From assembly GCA_004210715.1 (NCBI GenBank), contig SEDB01000009.1:1-36561 (forward strand): 36,561 bases of DNA, written 5' to 3'. Position numbers and translations under genes: made by a program. Of the stretch, positions 1 to 8,874 are shown piece by piece; position 1 is the stretch's first letter; every line of letters starts with the position of its first letter. Source of the DNA: Pedobacter sp. (GTDB taxonomy: Bacteria > Bacteroidota > Bacteroidia > Sphingobacteriales > Sphingobacteriaceae). The notes beneath the pieces are model-generated. The model had not been told where the DNA came from, ran no database searches, and saw only the letters and a program-made list of their open reading frames with translations.

Positions 1-227
1 TGTTTTTTGCCTGTATCATGGTAATTTTGAATATATCCATCATGGCGGGCTTTATCTGGCTGAGGCATTAAAATGGAAACATTTTTGCCCACCAATTCGG
101 CTTTTGAAAACCCAAAAAGTTCGAGTGCCGCTGGGTTAAGGTGCTCAATGATCCCGCGATCATCTATCGTAATAATTCCATCAATGGCATTTTCAATTAT
201 CGCATCTAAAAACTTTGATCTATCCAT
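1..227 (-). CDS. PAS-domain sensor protein, FixL-like, N-terminal part (runs off the window)
   Basis: I translated the minus strand from ATG at 227. It gives 75 residues beginning MDRSKFLDAIIENAIDG, a classical PAS N-terminus, followed by ITIDDRGIIEHLNPAALELF and then the segment MPQPDKARHDGYIQNYHDTG. The last part matches the F-helix region of FixL-type PAS domains (MPEPxRxxHDxYIxxY). The gene leaves the window at base 1, so the output domain (probably a histidine kinase) is not visible. The His of RHDGYI aligns with the haem-ligand His of FixL, but many non-haem PAS domains share the motif. No signal peptide is present, so the visible part is cytoplasmic. An AAGG lies about 10 bases upstream of the ATG. 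PAS identity is quite sure; kinase identity is inferred. Confidence 0.8.
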   Translation of the reverse strand, partial: MDRSKFLDAIIENAIDGIITIDDRGIIEHLNPAALELFGFSKAELVGKNVSILMPQPDKARHDGYIQNYHDTGKK

Positions 228-283
228 GAATTTCAGCCTTGCTATTTATTGGTGGTAAATATAAAAATTTAGAGGTGCTTGTT

Positions 284-2065
284 TTAATTTATGCTCAGCT
301 GGTTAAGTTTTATCTGAGATATTTCCAAAGACTGAAAGCAATCTTTGATATTGGAAAATTTTAATTGATAGGATTGTTTAAAAAGTTTACGATAATACTC
401 GATTCCCTCATTCAATTGCATTTTGAAATTCGTAAGCTGTTTTCGTTTTTTATCACTCAAACCTCCCAGCTGATTGTTTATTTCTGCCTGTAAATAATCG
501 ATATACAAATTCAATTCATTAATAAATACATGTGGACGCACACGATTGGCTAATAAATTAACCTTCCCATAAATATGTCCAACCATTTCATCAAATGAAT
601 ATGAACCGCTAAAATAGGCCAAATTTGGTCCCGGGCAAATGGCTACAGCCTTGCTTTCTTTAGGCTTGATTATTTCATTTTTGATGTAGGCAGAAGCACA
701 CAGCCCTTCGCACAGGCAAACCTTTTCGGTTACCTGATCAAAAGCCTCCTGATATTTTTCTACAGATAAATCAGCAGACTGCAACTCCTTTATTTTCAGA
801 TTTTGATATTCCCTTGAGGCTGTACAAATGGGCACTGTTGTAAATTCGGTATTATTGCAAAGGTATTTCTTTGCACAGGGACTTCCCGGACGGCCTTTCT
901 GAATGCGTTCGATTCTTTGCAAATTGGAAGAGGAATTTTTAAAATTATTAAAGCGCACCCCAAGCGGTGATGAATTACTCAAATAGAAGTCCTCTTCTTT
1001 TGATTTTACCAGATGGTTCAAAGTTTCAGCATCAACATTTGTTACTTCTGGAACGAGCAAAAATGGACTTCCCCAACCAGTTGTATTTAAATTATAATGT
1101 TTGAGCAGAAAACTTTGTTCTTCAGCAGTTCCAATTCCACCCTGAACGCTAAAGCGTTGTTCAGGTGCCTGTTGAATTGTTATTGCTTTTTGATATAACG
1201 CGGCTTGGTAAGAAATAAAAAGTTCGTTAATTAACGCAATTTTCTTTGTTTTAAACTCTTCTAAGATCGGCCCTAGCAGATAGCCTTCGGTAGCAAAAGC
1301 ATGACCACCACAGTTTAAGCCTGATTCAATTCTAAATTCCGAAATCCAAATGCCTTTTTTTGCTAAAAACTTAGCCTGTATAGCTGCAGAGCGAAAATCG
1401 CTTACTTTCAAAATGATTTTTTTTTTAAACTGTCCTTTGTGATCTGGCTGAAAATCATGAAAATTTTCTATATAACTGTATAATCTAGGGTTCATCCCTG
1501 CGGACAAGATCACTGCAGCATTTGAAGTGCTATTTGCAAATCCCCTTAAAGCAGCCAAAGCATCTGTATTTTCATCGCCTGCATAGGCACCATTAACAAA
1601 GTTCATCTTATCAACCTTTGCCATGATATTTACGTCAGCATTTCCTACTTTCATCGCCTTGCGTAAAATACTTTGAAAAATCCGCTTGCTTTCTCCTTCA
1701 GGATAGTCCATCATCAATTCATAACCATGTTTTAAAGGTGATGAATCGGGTAAGAGTTCAAAATATTTACAAATTTCGCTACCAGCTGTAAATTCAGTTT
1801 GCCTTAGATGCTCAAATTGTTCGTTAACTGTTTTGTCGATTAAGTTGAGGTAAGCTGTAATTCTTTGTGCCCTGTAATCGACATCCTTTTTAGAGATAGG
1901 CTTATAATCAATGTCATTTTGTTTTTGATGGTACTCACGCATCCGTTCTATCAATTCATCATCAACGATCGATAAAGTGGAATGAATACCGTAACGGGCA
2001 ACTTTTAGAGGTGTATCAATAGAATAACCTAAACCTAAAACGGGGATGTGAAAAGTATGCTGCAT
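284..2065 (-). CDS. Conserved hypothetical protein, nitronate-monooxygenase-like region plus Cys cluster
   Basis: This 593-residue protein starts MQHTFHIPVLGLGYSIDTP. I do not recognise a characterised function. Mid-protein segments resemble FMN TIM-barrel oxidoreductases of the nitronate monooxygenase / PfaD type: an S-G-L-N-C-G-G-H-A stretch followed by a long helix, later QGGIGTAEEQ, and then WGSPFLLVPE. This is motif-level resemblance only. A second half carries a cysteine cluster, C-x5-C-x10-C and then C-x-C-x3-C (VCLCEGLCASAY), which could bind Fe-S or zinc. No signal peptide or membrane segment is seen. Just upstream sit a perfect TAnnTTTG box and a 6-bp palindrome. The gene is monocistronic, with its own spacing to both neighbours. 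It is certainly a real gene from its length and conserved-looking sequence; its function is open. Confidence 0.75.
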   Translation of the reverse strand: MQHTFHIPVLGLGYSIDTPLKVARYGIHSTLSIVDDELIERMREYHQKQNDIDYKPISKKDVDYRAQRITAYLNLIDKTVNEQFEHLRQTEFTAGSEICKYFELLPDSSPLKHGYELMMDYPEGESKRIFQSILRKAMKVGNADVNIMAKVDKMNFVNGAYAGDENTDALAALRGFANSTSNAAVILSAGMNPRLYSYIENFHDFQPDHKGQFKKKIILKVSDFRSAAIQAKFLAKKGIWISEFRIESGLNCGGHAFATEGYLLGPILEEFKTKKIALINELFISYQAALYQKAITIQQAPEQRFSVQGGIGTAEEQSFLLKHYNLNTTGWGSPFLLVPEVTNVDAETLNHLVKSKEEDFYLSNSSPLGVRFNNFKNSSSNLQRIERIQKGRPGSPCAKKYLCNNTEFTTVPICTASREYQNLKIKELQSADLSVEKYQEAFDQVTEKVCLCEGLCASAYIKNEIIKPKESKAVAICPGPNLAYFSGSYSFDEMVGHIYGKVNLLANRVRPHVFINELNLYIDYLQAEINNQLGGLSDKKRKQLTNFKMQLNEGIEYYRKLFKQSYQLKFSNIKDCFQSLEISQIKLNQLSIN

Positions 2066-2068
2066 AAT

Positions 2069-2093
2069 CTGAAATTAACTTTCAGCAAACTTA
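2069..2093 (-). promoter_or_regulatory. -7 box with a palindrome at the expected transcription start
   Basis: On the minus strand TAAGTTTG (2093-2086) fits the Bacteroidota -7 consensus TAnnTTTG. A perfect 6-bp inverted repeat, CTGAAA-5 nt-TTTCAG (2085-2069), follows at once and ends 3 bases before the ATG at 2065. It would cover the transcription start and the ribosome landing site. It could be a repressor operator or an mRNA hairpin. The nearest -33-like TTTG is only 14 bases upstream, which is short. Confidence 0.35.
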
Positions 2094-2175
2094 AAAACAG
2101 CACCTAGCAAAAATGACGACACAAGTTACCTTAAAAAGTAATCTGTATCATTTTTTTAATCAAAATTATTAAATT

Positions 2176-3252
2176 TTAGTTTTTATCTCCCACATCAAGT
2201 GGTTTGCGATTGCCTTTATCATCAACCACGTAAGCCTGTTTACCGTTAAAAATAACCGCTTTCCGGTTACCTTTATGCTGGTTAACATCAACGCCAATAA
2301 TTTTGTAATTGTAATAGGCGGCAATATTTTGCTCCGTAATGGTATGGCCAACCAAAATTTGTTTTACTCCGAATTTTTTCAAGGTAGAATCTACCGTCGC
2401 AACCTCGGTTCGATCATCTCCGAAATAACCTCTATACCAAAATGGACCTTTACTGCTCATGAATTTCTTGCCTTCTTCATCGAGCTTTTTAGTAGAAATT
2501 CCGTAATAACTTCGGCATTTATCATTTATTTGTGCCAAGGATAAATCGGTGGCATTAATTTCAGGAGAAATCCCTGCATGAAGGAAAAGCTTATCGCTAA
2601 TTTTTTCAATAGCGTTTTTACTTCTCAACCACTTCCCGATTTCTGTATCTTCAGCAATCAACTCTTCATATTCAAGACCTAATAATTTAGCTGAAGCCGG
2701 ATATTTTGGAGCTAAATAACGTAAATCTCCGGCCATATTCATCACGTCGTGGTTACCTAAAAGTACATGCACAAACCCGCCTTTTTTAACGGCATCTTCC
2801 TCCAATTTGTAAAGTAACCACAAATAAGGAACAACTTCCTTTCCTCGATCGAAAAGATCACCGCATATTACCAGATGACCTTTACCAAAAATCCAGTTGT
2901 ATTTTTCATCCATAACTTGATTGGCAATCATCAGAGCTCTAAATGCTTCAAATTCACCTTCGATATCGGAAAGCACCAGCATTTTCTCAACTGATTTATA
3001 GCTGGAAGGTTGCACCACATAACTGGACCGAAGCTTAAAACTAAAATCCCAGTCTTTGTGCTTTGCAAAACGAACCTGGATTGGATCTTTTTCATTCAAA
3101 GTATCTGTTTTACTCTCGTCATTTAAAATATAACGGGAAATAATTTTCTTGTCTAAACGAGAAACATAAGGTCCATCTTGCTCAACTTGCGCCGCAGATG
3201 AAAGACTATAAAGCAGTATAATATTGAGTGTTAAGTATTTTATAAGATTCAT
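2176..3252 (-). CDS. Exported metallophosphoesterase (calcineurin-like, PPP type)
   Basis: This 358-residue protein has a signal peptide (MNLIKYLTLNIILLYSLSSA, cleavage near AAQ) and would act in the periplasm. The calcineurin-like metal motifs appear in order: SDIEG (residues 95-99), GDLFDRG (131-137), GNHD (166-169), HAG (225-227) and GHT (302-304). This spacing and the DRG element are typical of the PPP-like (Shewanella-like/symerythrin-independent) phosphatases that hydrolyse phosphomonoesters with two metal ions. In motif I the usual Asp-x-His-Gly reads Asp-Ile-Glu-Gly, so one metal ligand is Glu98 rather than His. The gene follows the FAD/Fe-S dehydrogenase with only 14 bases between them and is probably co-transcribed. 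The substrate cannot be told from sequence. Confidence 0.88.
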   Translation of the reverse strand: MNLIKYLTLNIILLYSLSSAAQVEQDGPYVSRLDKKIISRYILNDESKTDTLNEKDPIQVRFAKHKDWDFSFKLRSSYVVQPSSYKSVEKMLVLSDIEGEFEAFRALMIANQVMDEKYNWIFGKGHLVICGDLFDRGKEVVPYLWLLYKLEEDAVKKGGFVHVLLGNHDVMNMAGDLRYLAPKYPASAKLLGLEYEELIAEDTEIGKWLRSKNAIEKISDKLFLHAGISPEINATDLSLAQINDKCRSYYGISTKKLDEEGKKFMSSKGPFWYRGYFGDDRTEVATVDSTLKKFGVKQILVGHTITEQNIAAYYNYKIIGVDVNQHKGNRKAVIFNGKQAYVVDDKGNRKPLDVGDKN

Positions 3253-3266
3253 TATTAGAAATTAAT

Positions 3267-6092
3267 TTAAATACATTCATTAAGCATATAAACAATAGAC
3301 TCGTAGTTTTTTCCTACTGCTTCAGACATAGCAATTTCACAGGTTTTGCCTGAGGAATAGTAACCATCATACTCAGCTTTTTTAACTTCTGTGGCTTCTG
3401 GCAGTGTTGCGGAAGCTGTCAACTCAGGAAATAAGAACCCTCTATCGCCGGCCATACCACAACAACCAGCATGAACTGGCATCATCACTTCATTGGCCAA
3501 CTGATTTGCTATTTTTACAAACTTGCCTTCAATACCCATTTTTTGCAATGAGCAAACAGGATGCAACGCTATTTTATCTTTCTTTTTCACGATGTTCGCA
3601 TTTGGAAGCAAATAATCAAGGATATAATCCACACTATCTATAATGGTCAAGGCATCAAATTTCTTTTTATTCTCATCTGTCAATGATGGCCTGCATTCTT
3701 GCAAAGTATAAGTACATGAGGTTATATCAAGCACAATAGGACTTTTGCCCCTGCCACTCCATTCCCAAAGTTTGCTGATGGTATCATTTACAGTAAATCT
3801 AAATGCATCATTGAAACCTTTTGAAGAGAAAATCTGTCCGCAGCAGGTGCCTTGAATATTGTTTGGGATTTTAAAATCAATACCCGCTTTTTGTGAAACA
3901 TCAATAAAAGTTTCAATGATATTTTTTTGTCCTTCCAATGTTCCACCCATTGTTCTGCTAATGCATGTAGGATAGTAAACTACCGATGGCGCATTTTCAT
4001 GACTTAGTTTATGTTGGTATTGATTAAATGATCTGGTTGGTTTAATCTGGTTTGACCATAAGGGCACGCCAGGAATGATTTTTTTGAATCCTTTGGTCAG
4101 GTTTGTCATTGTATTCGATCCGAATACGTTATTAATACCTGAGGCTACCGTAATCCCAAACTTAACTACTGATGTTACCGGTTTAAAGTTTTTAGCTACC
4201 GTTAAGGCCAAACCATTTGCAAATTTGCTATGGCTTTCTCTTCGCAATCGTTTAACCAATGAGCCTGTATTGATATCAACTGGGCAAGCAGTGGCACACA
4301 AACCATCAACAGCGCAGGTGTCCAATCCATCGTATTGATACTCATTTAGAAGTTCCTTATAATTACTCGTTTCATTATTTCTTTTCAACTTGAGCAATTC
4401 TCTTCTGACCACAATTCTTCTCCGTGGCGTTAATGTGATGTTTCTACTTGGACATTTATACTCGCAAAAGCCACACTCCATACATTTATCTACCTCTTCT
4501 TCTACTTGAGGTAAATCCTTTAAATTTTTGATATGAGCATTTTTATCCTCATTAATAATTACCCCAGGATTAAGAAGATTACGTGGATCAATAAGATTTT
4601 TTAGTGTTTTCATCACCTGATAAACACCATCGCCCCACTCTGTAGCTACGAAAGGTGCCATATTTCTTCCTGTGCCATGTTCTGCTTTCAAAGCTCCTTT
4701 GTATTTCTCGGTCACCAGAACCACCACCTCTTGTAAAAAGTTGTTGTAGCGTGTAATTTCAGCTGTGGTTTCGAAAGCCTGCGTAACCACAAAGTGAATA
4801 TTACCATCTTTAGCATGACCAAAAATGATGGCATTGTCGTATTGATATTTAGTAAACAATCCATGTAAATCTAAAATGGCGTTGCCCAATTCGGCCACAG
4901 GAACGGCAATGTCTTCTAAAATAACGGTTGTTCCGCTTGCCCTAACCGAACCAACTGATGGAAACATCCCTTTTCTGATCTTCCACAAAAAAGCTTGCTC
5001 TACAGGATCATTTGTAAATTCGGGAGCAAACATCAGTTCGAGTTGATCAACAACGGAAAGGAACTGTGCCGATTTAGCATCGAGTTGAGCTTGTGTATGA
5101 TCCTGATATTCCACCAACAACACCGCTGCTTCTTCAGGCAATGATTTTAATATCAAAGGAACGCCTTTAATATCTTCAACCGAACGCAACGAAGCACGAT
5201 CCATCAATTCAACGGCTTCAGCACCTGAGGTTGTTAAGGGAACAATTGCGTTACAAGCAGCAAAGATGTTTGGAAAATATAATAACGCTGTCGTTTTCAA
5301 TGGGTAATCATCAACTGTATCAAGCACAGCTTCAGCAATAAAACCAAGTGTTCCTTCTGCACCAACCAGCACATGGGCCATTATATCCAGTGGATGTTCA
5401 TAATCTATAAAAGCATTTACAGAATAACCAACAGTGTTTTTTGTTTTATATTTACCCCTAATTAATTGATGAATCTCTGGGTTTGAGTCGATTTGCTTTT
5501 TTAAATCGGCAATACCATTAAAAATCTCAGGGCATTCATTTTCAAAGCGAATGTAATCTGCCTGTACTTCGGTAGCATATTGCATCCCATTTGGAAGCAC
5601 AAACTTGATGAATTTCAAGGTATGGTAAGAATTTTTGCTCACCCCACAACACATGCCGCTTGCATTGTTGGAAAGGATTCCACCCATCATGGCAGAGTTG
5701 ATACTTGCAGGATCCGGGCCTATCTTTTTCCCATATTTCTTTAATTCGGAATTTACCACTGAACCGGTCACGCCTGGATGGACACGCACCTGATTTCCGC
5801 CATTCTCCACCCTAACCAGGTTCCAAAACTGACTTAAATCAACAAGAATTCCATCAGAAACTGATTGGCCAGAAAGACTTGTACCAGCTGCCCGAAAGGT
5901 AATTGGAATTTTATTTTGTTGTGAAAATCCAAATAAAGCGATAACTTCTTCGATCGAAATTGGCTGAACAACAGCTTTAGGTCTTAGATAATAAAAGCCT
6001 GCATCTGAGGCATAAGATACCAAATCAATCAATCTTGTTTTAACCCTATCTTCAGCAATTATTTTGCTCAGTAATTTTCCAATCTCGTTCAT
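3267..6092 (-). CDS. FAD-binding and Fe-S D-lactate/glycolate-type dehydrogenase (GlcD-GlcF fusion)
   Basis: I place the start at the ATG at 6092 (MNEIGKLLSKII); one codon upstream is only a TTG. The 941-residue protein fuses a vanillyl-alcohol-oxidase-type FAD domain (about 30-215, with TSLSGQS and the GGILSNNASG loop), an FAD-oxidase C-terminal domain (about 270-520, GHAKDGNIH and EHGTGRN), two 4Fe-4S motifs (Cys537-x2-Cys-x2-Cys-x3-Cys-Pro and Cys593-x5-Cys-x3-Cys-Pro) and two CCG heterodisulfide-reductase-like domains (Cys750-751, Cys877-878). Such fusions oxidise D-lactate, glycolate or a related 2-hydroxyacid and pass electrons to quinone. No signal peptide is present, so it is cytoplasmic or at the inner face of the membrane. 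It probably heads an operon with the phosphoesterase downstream. Family is sure, exact substrate is not. Confidence 0.93.
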   Translation of the reverse strand: MNEIGKLLSKIIAEDRVKTRLIDLVSYASDAGFYYLRPKAVVQPISIEEVIALFGFSQQNKIPITFRAAGTSLSGQSVSDGILVDLSQFWNLVRVENGGNQVRVHPGVTGSVVNSELKKYGKKIGPDPASINSAMMGGILSNNASGMCCGVSKNSYHTLKFIKFVLPNGMQYATEVQADYIRFENECPEIFNGIADLKKQIDSNPEIHQLIRGKYKTKNTVGYSVNAFIDYEHPLDIMAHVLVGAEGTLGFIAEAVLDTVDDYPLKTTALLYFPNIFAACNAIVPLTTSGAEAVELMDRASLRSVEDIKGVPLILKSLPEEAAVLLVEYQDHTQAQLDAKSAQFLSVVDQLELMFAPEFTNDPVEQAFLWKIRKGMFPSVGSVRASGTTVILEDIAVPVAELGNAILDLHGLFTKYQYDNAIIFGHAKDGNIHFVVTQAFETTAEITRYNNFLQEVVVLVTEKYKGALKAEHGTGRNMAPFVATEWGDGVYQVMKTLKNLIDPRNLLNPGVIINEDKNAHIKNLKDLPQVEEEVDKCMECGFCEYKCPSRNITLTPRRRIVVRRELLKLKRNNETSNYKELLNEYQYDGLDTCAVDGLCATACPVDINTGSLVKRLRRESHSKFANGLALTVAKNFKPVTSVVKFGITVASGINNVFGSNTMTNLTKGFKKIIPGVPLWSNQIKPTRSFNQYQHKLSHENAPSVVYYPTCISRTMGGTLEGQKNIIETFIDVSQKAGIDFKIPNNIQGTCCGQIFSSKGFNDAFRFTVNDTISKLWEWSGRGKSPIVLDITSCTYTLQECRPSLTDENKKKFDALTIIDSVDYILDYLLPNANIVKKKDKIALHPVCSLQKMGIEGKFVKIANQLANEVMMPVHAGCCGMAGDRGFLFPELTASATLPEATEVKKAEYDGYYSSGKTCEIAMSEAVGKNYESIVYMLNECI

Positions 6093-6123
6093 CAATTTAT
6101 CTAAGATAATTCTCTAAGGAAAA

Positions 6124-6154
6124 CAAAGATAGCTTAAACATTTGTGCAATAAAA
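6124..6154 (-). promoter_or_regulatory. Promoter of the FAD/Fe-S dehydrogenase operon
   Basis: The minus strand shows TATCTTTG (6131-6124), a perfect match to the Bacteroidota -7 element TAnnTTTG. A T-run (TTTT at 6154-6151) lies 19 bases upstream, in the place of the -33 TTTG element. Transcription would start near 6117, giving a leader of about 25 bases to the ATG at 6092. Confidence 0.5.
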
Positions 6155-6225
6155 AAGCATGTTGTAATTATCAACTGAGATTTAATTATTTAAAATTCAG
6201 CGCAGAATAAAGCCTTAACTAATGA

Positions 6226-6259
6226 GAAAAGCTGCAAGAAACATCCGTTATCCTGCAGC
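6226..6259 (-). terminator. Rho-independent terminator at the end of locus A
   Basis: On the minus strand an 8-bp stem (GCTGCAGG with CTTGCAGC, one G-U pair, 13-nt loop) is followed by TTTTCTC. It lies about 30 bases after the DUF3347 stop codon and would end the locus A transcript before the dehydrogenase promoter. Confidence 0.5.
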
Positions 6260-6287
6260 AATCAATCATTAACTATTATTTAAACTC

Positions 6288-6824
6288 TTATTTTTCTGCG
6301 ATTACTTCACCACAGGTAAGCATATTTTTTGGATAATATGGATTTTCAATTTTCTTATCAGCACTAATCCATGTCGTCCCCATCATTGGACATTTTTGCT
6401 GGTAAAGCATCATGTTCTCAGGCTTTACCTTATCGATAATTGACCAGAATTGAACTGATAACTTTTCCATCAGTTTTCTTTGCTCATTAATTGATGGGGC
6501 AACTGCAATACTGTCTGCTAACGCTTTGATACCTTTACGGGCAGTGGTAGCTGCATTCATTTCCTCCAAAGTCAACTTTTTAAATTTAAACTTCTCAAGA
6601 GCTGCAGAAAATCCTGATGCAGATGTTGCTGTTTTTTTTGAATCAGAAACTACTAGACTATTTTTTATTGCTAAATAACCAGCAACTAAAGTCTTCTTTT
6701 GCTCCTCTCTTTGTTGAGCCAATTCTGGTGTGGCCACTTCTTGCGCAGATGTTTTAACCTGAGCACTTGTGGTAATGTTAAAAGCAGTTATTAAAATTAT
6801 TGTAGTGATGATGGAATTCTTCAT
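6288..6824 (-). CDS. DUF3347 domain protein, exported
   Basis: This 178-residue protein has an N-terminal signal peptide (MKNSIITTIILITAFNITTSA, cleavage before QVK). The rest is one DUF3347 domain. It has the helical part LVAGYLAIKNSLVVSDSKK (about 47-64), then KLMEKLSVQFWSIIDKV, and the diagnostic end with CPMMGTTWIS (Cys145) and NPYYPKNMLTCGEV (Cys171). In Bacteroidota this domain is often found alone or at the end of CusB-like copper-efflux adaptors, and its Cys/Met residues suggest metal contact; this is family knowledge, not shown here. It starts 2 bases after the stop of the broken protease and is the last gene of locus A. Locus B has no counterpart. Confidence 0.85.
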   Translation of the reverse strand: MKNSIITTIILITAFNITTSAQVKTSAQEVATPELAQQREEQKKTLVAGYLAIKNSLVVSDSKKTATSASGFSAALEKFKFKKLTLEEMNAATTARKGIKALADSIAVAPSINEQRKLMEKLSVQFWSIIDKVKPENMMLYQQKCPMMGTTWISADKKIENPYYPKNMLTCGEVIAEK

Positions 6825-6826
6825 TT

Positions 6827-8873
6827 TTAAGGATTTAGGATTGTTTTCTTTAAAATTTTATCAATTTCTATACGGATATCGTTCAGATGTAGTTGATCTA
6901 TTTCTGAGGTTAATGGAATTAGCGCTTCCACCTTTTTTCTGATGGCTTTTATATGGGCAATGGCTTCCAACCGAACATCACTACGTTGCGCACTACTCAT
7001 CATCTTTCCGTCAGCAACATCTTTTGGATTGATCAACATGCCTAATTTTTCTATGTAAGATCGTTGTAAACTCCTTAGATAAGTATTTTGTTGAACGTCG
7101 GGCGAGGTTTTTTTCCAAACTGTTGGCAATAAATCATTCAAGAATTCGCTAACCGGGTACGGATCGGTGGAAGTTAACGCTTTCTGACTCAAGTTATACA
7201 GCATGCCAGCGCTCAAAAACATGTTTAACATCTGCGACTGCTGATCGGAGATCTGTTCCATCGGTTTCAAATCGATATATTTTGCAATTTCTGCAGGATA
7301 CATCCAAAGTGGTGCTTCGAAAACTTGCCGTCCTACATATCCCACTACGCTTTTAACCTTCGCTTTCGGAACCTCCGCATAAACCACTCCTTTCTCATCC
7401 ACACTTCTTTTGGTTACGTAGCGATTGCCGATATTTTTCATTACATGATACAGATAACGGCTATATTGCTTCACCACTTCCTTATGCAATTCTTCCAGAT
7501 TATTATACTGGTCACCAGGCTCATACGTCCATTGATTTAAATGAGCCACTACCCTTTTCAAATTTTTGATTCCATAATCACTTGCGGCAATTGCATCATC
7601 TCCTAAATCCTCAGATTGGCTCCTCGGATCTTCATCTTTTCCTTCCCCACCAAACCATAATCTTGGATTTTTGGTTAACGTATCAGTTGTGATTTTACTC
7701 AACAGCTGCTCTTCTGCATATTCATCTTTTTCCGCATCAAAGTAGCGGTAACCCCAGTTAATTGCCCATTTGTCGTAAGCCCCTATTCTGGCATAAATTC
7801 CTTTGGGCGAAATATTATCTTCCGGCTGCGCCACGTAATTAAATCTGGCATAATCCATAATAGAAACTGTATGACCATTTTTCTCCACCCATGCCTTGTC
7901 GCGTAATTTCTCAACGGGCGTTTGGCTGCTCGCCCCCATATTGTGCCTTAAACCAAGGGTATGTCCAAGTTCATGTGAAGAAACAAAGCGAATCAGTTGC
8001 CCCATCAGCTCATCATCAAATTGCATTTTCTGCGCCCTTTTATCCAATGGACCAGCCTGAACCATGTACCAGTTGTGCACCAGTTTCATCACATTGTGAT
8101 ACCATAAAATAGCCCACACGTTCATCAGAAATCCTTTTCCGCATGGGCACTTTCGGCAATAAAATAATAGACGTATTCAATCTTAACGTAACCGCTCCGG
8201 TAAGTGCACCCGCCGGAATACCAAGACCGGCACTGGCGTAGGTTTTAGTCGTCTTAATTTCAGTATTAATCGGATAACAGGCAATACGCTCTATAAATGA
8301 GCGATCATCGGCTAAACTGTTTAACTTTTTCGATGATTTTTCATCTGCAGGAATAGAAACTACCGGGATATCCTTTTTGAAAAAATCGGTTACATCAATC
8401 ACATAGTTTCCAGTTATTGGATTTTTTGCCTTGATATCAAAACTTGCCACAATAGGACTCTCCTGCGATTGCATCACCGCCTGATAAATAGGGCCATCCG
8501 TATTTTTAGTTTCCTGGCGGTAAACAACTCCTTTTAAAAAGAGGTTATTGTTGTTTCCTTTTTGAAAGTAAAGCGTCTGTTCATTTACCTTCTCCCCGCC
8601 GAAACTTCCAAAGCCCTGAGGCGTGGTAATATATCGGGTAACGGCAAGTAAGTAACGGCCTAACAAAGTATCAGGCACTTCGAAAAACCACTTCTGATCT
8701 ACCTGACGAACATTAAAAAGCCCATCTTGCCCAATTGCCGAAGCCGGAATGACCTTGGCATATTCTACTGGTGCTTTCTTTGCAGAACTGTCAGGTTTTG
8801 TAACCGGTTTTTGTCCAAATGCTGTTAGCGAGAGCGCAAATGAAATCGGAAATAAAATTTGTTTAGAATTCAT
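6827..8873 (-). pseudogene. Zinc-dependent metzincin-like protease of locus A, broken by internal deletion and frame change
   Basis: Two reading frames make up one former gene. The N-terminal part (8873-8040, signal peptide MNSKQILFPISFALSLTAFG) matches the start of the locus B protease through the segment RKRISDERVGYF. The C-terminal part (in frame from 8125 down to 6827) resumes at WYHNVMKLVHNWYM and keeps the zinc site HELGHTLGLRH, the Met-turn SIMDYARFNY and the downstream DUF4953-like region. Compared with the intact 856-residue paralogue, about 134 codons between these points are missing and the frame shifts. The join lies near 8104-8110. A continuous protein cannot be made. An ATG at 8125 could in principle start the C-terminal piece, but it would lack a signal peptide. 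The gene sits 1 base after susD and 2 bases before the DUF3347 gene, so it was part of the operon. Confidence 0.85.
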
Positions 8874-8874
8874 C

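Noticed and set aside
73-258. Plus-strand open frame of 61 codons
   Set aside because: It lies antisense to the PAS gene, which has clear family motifs; its product has no recognisable features.
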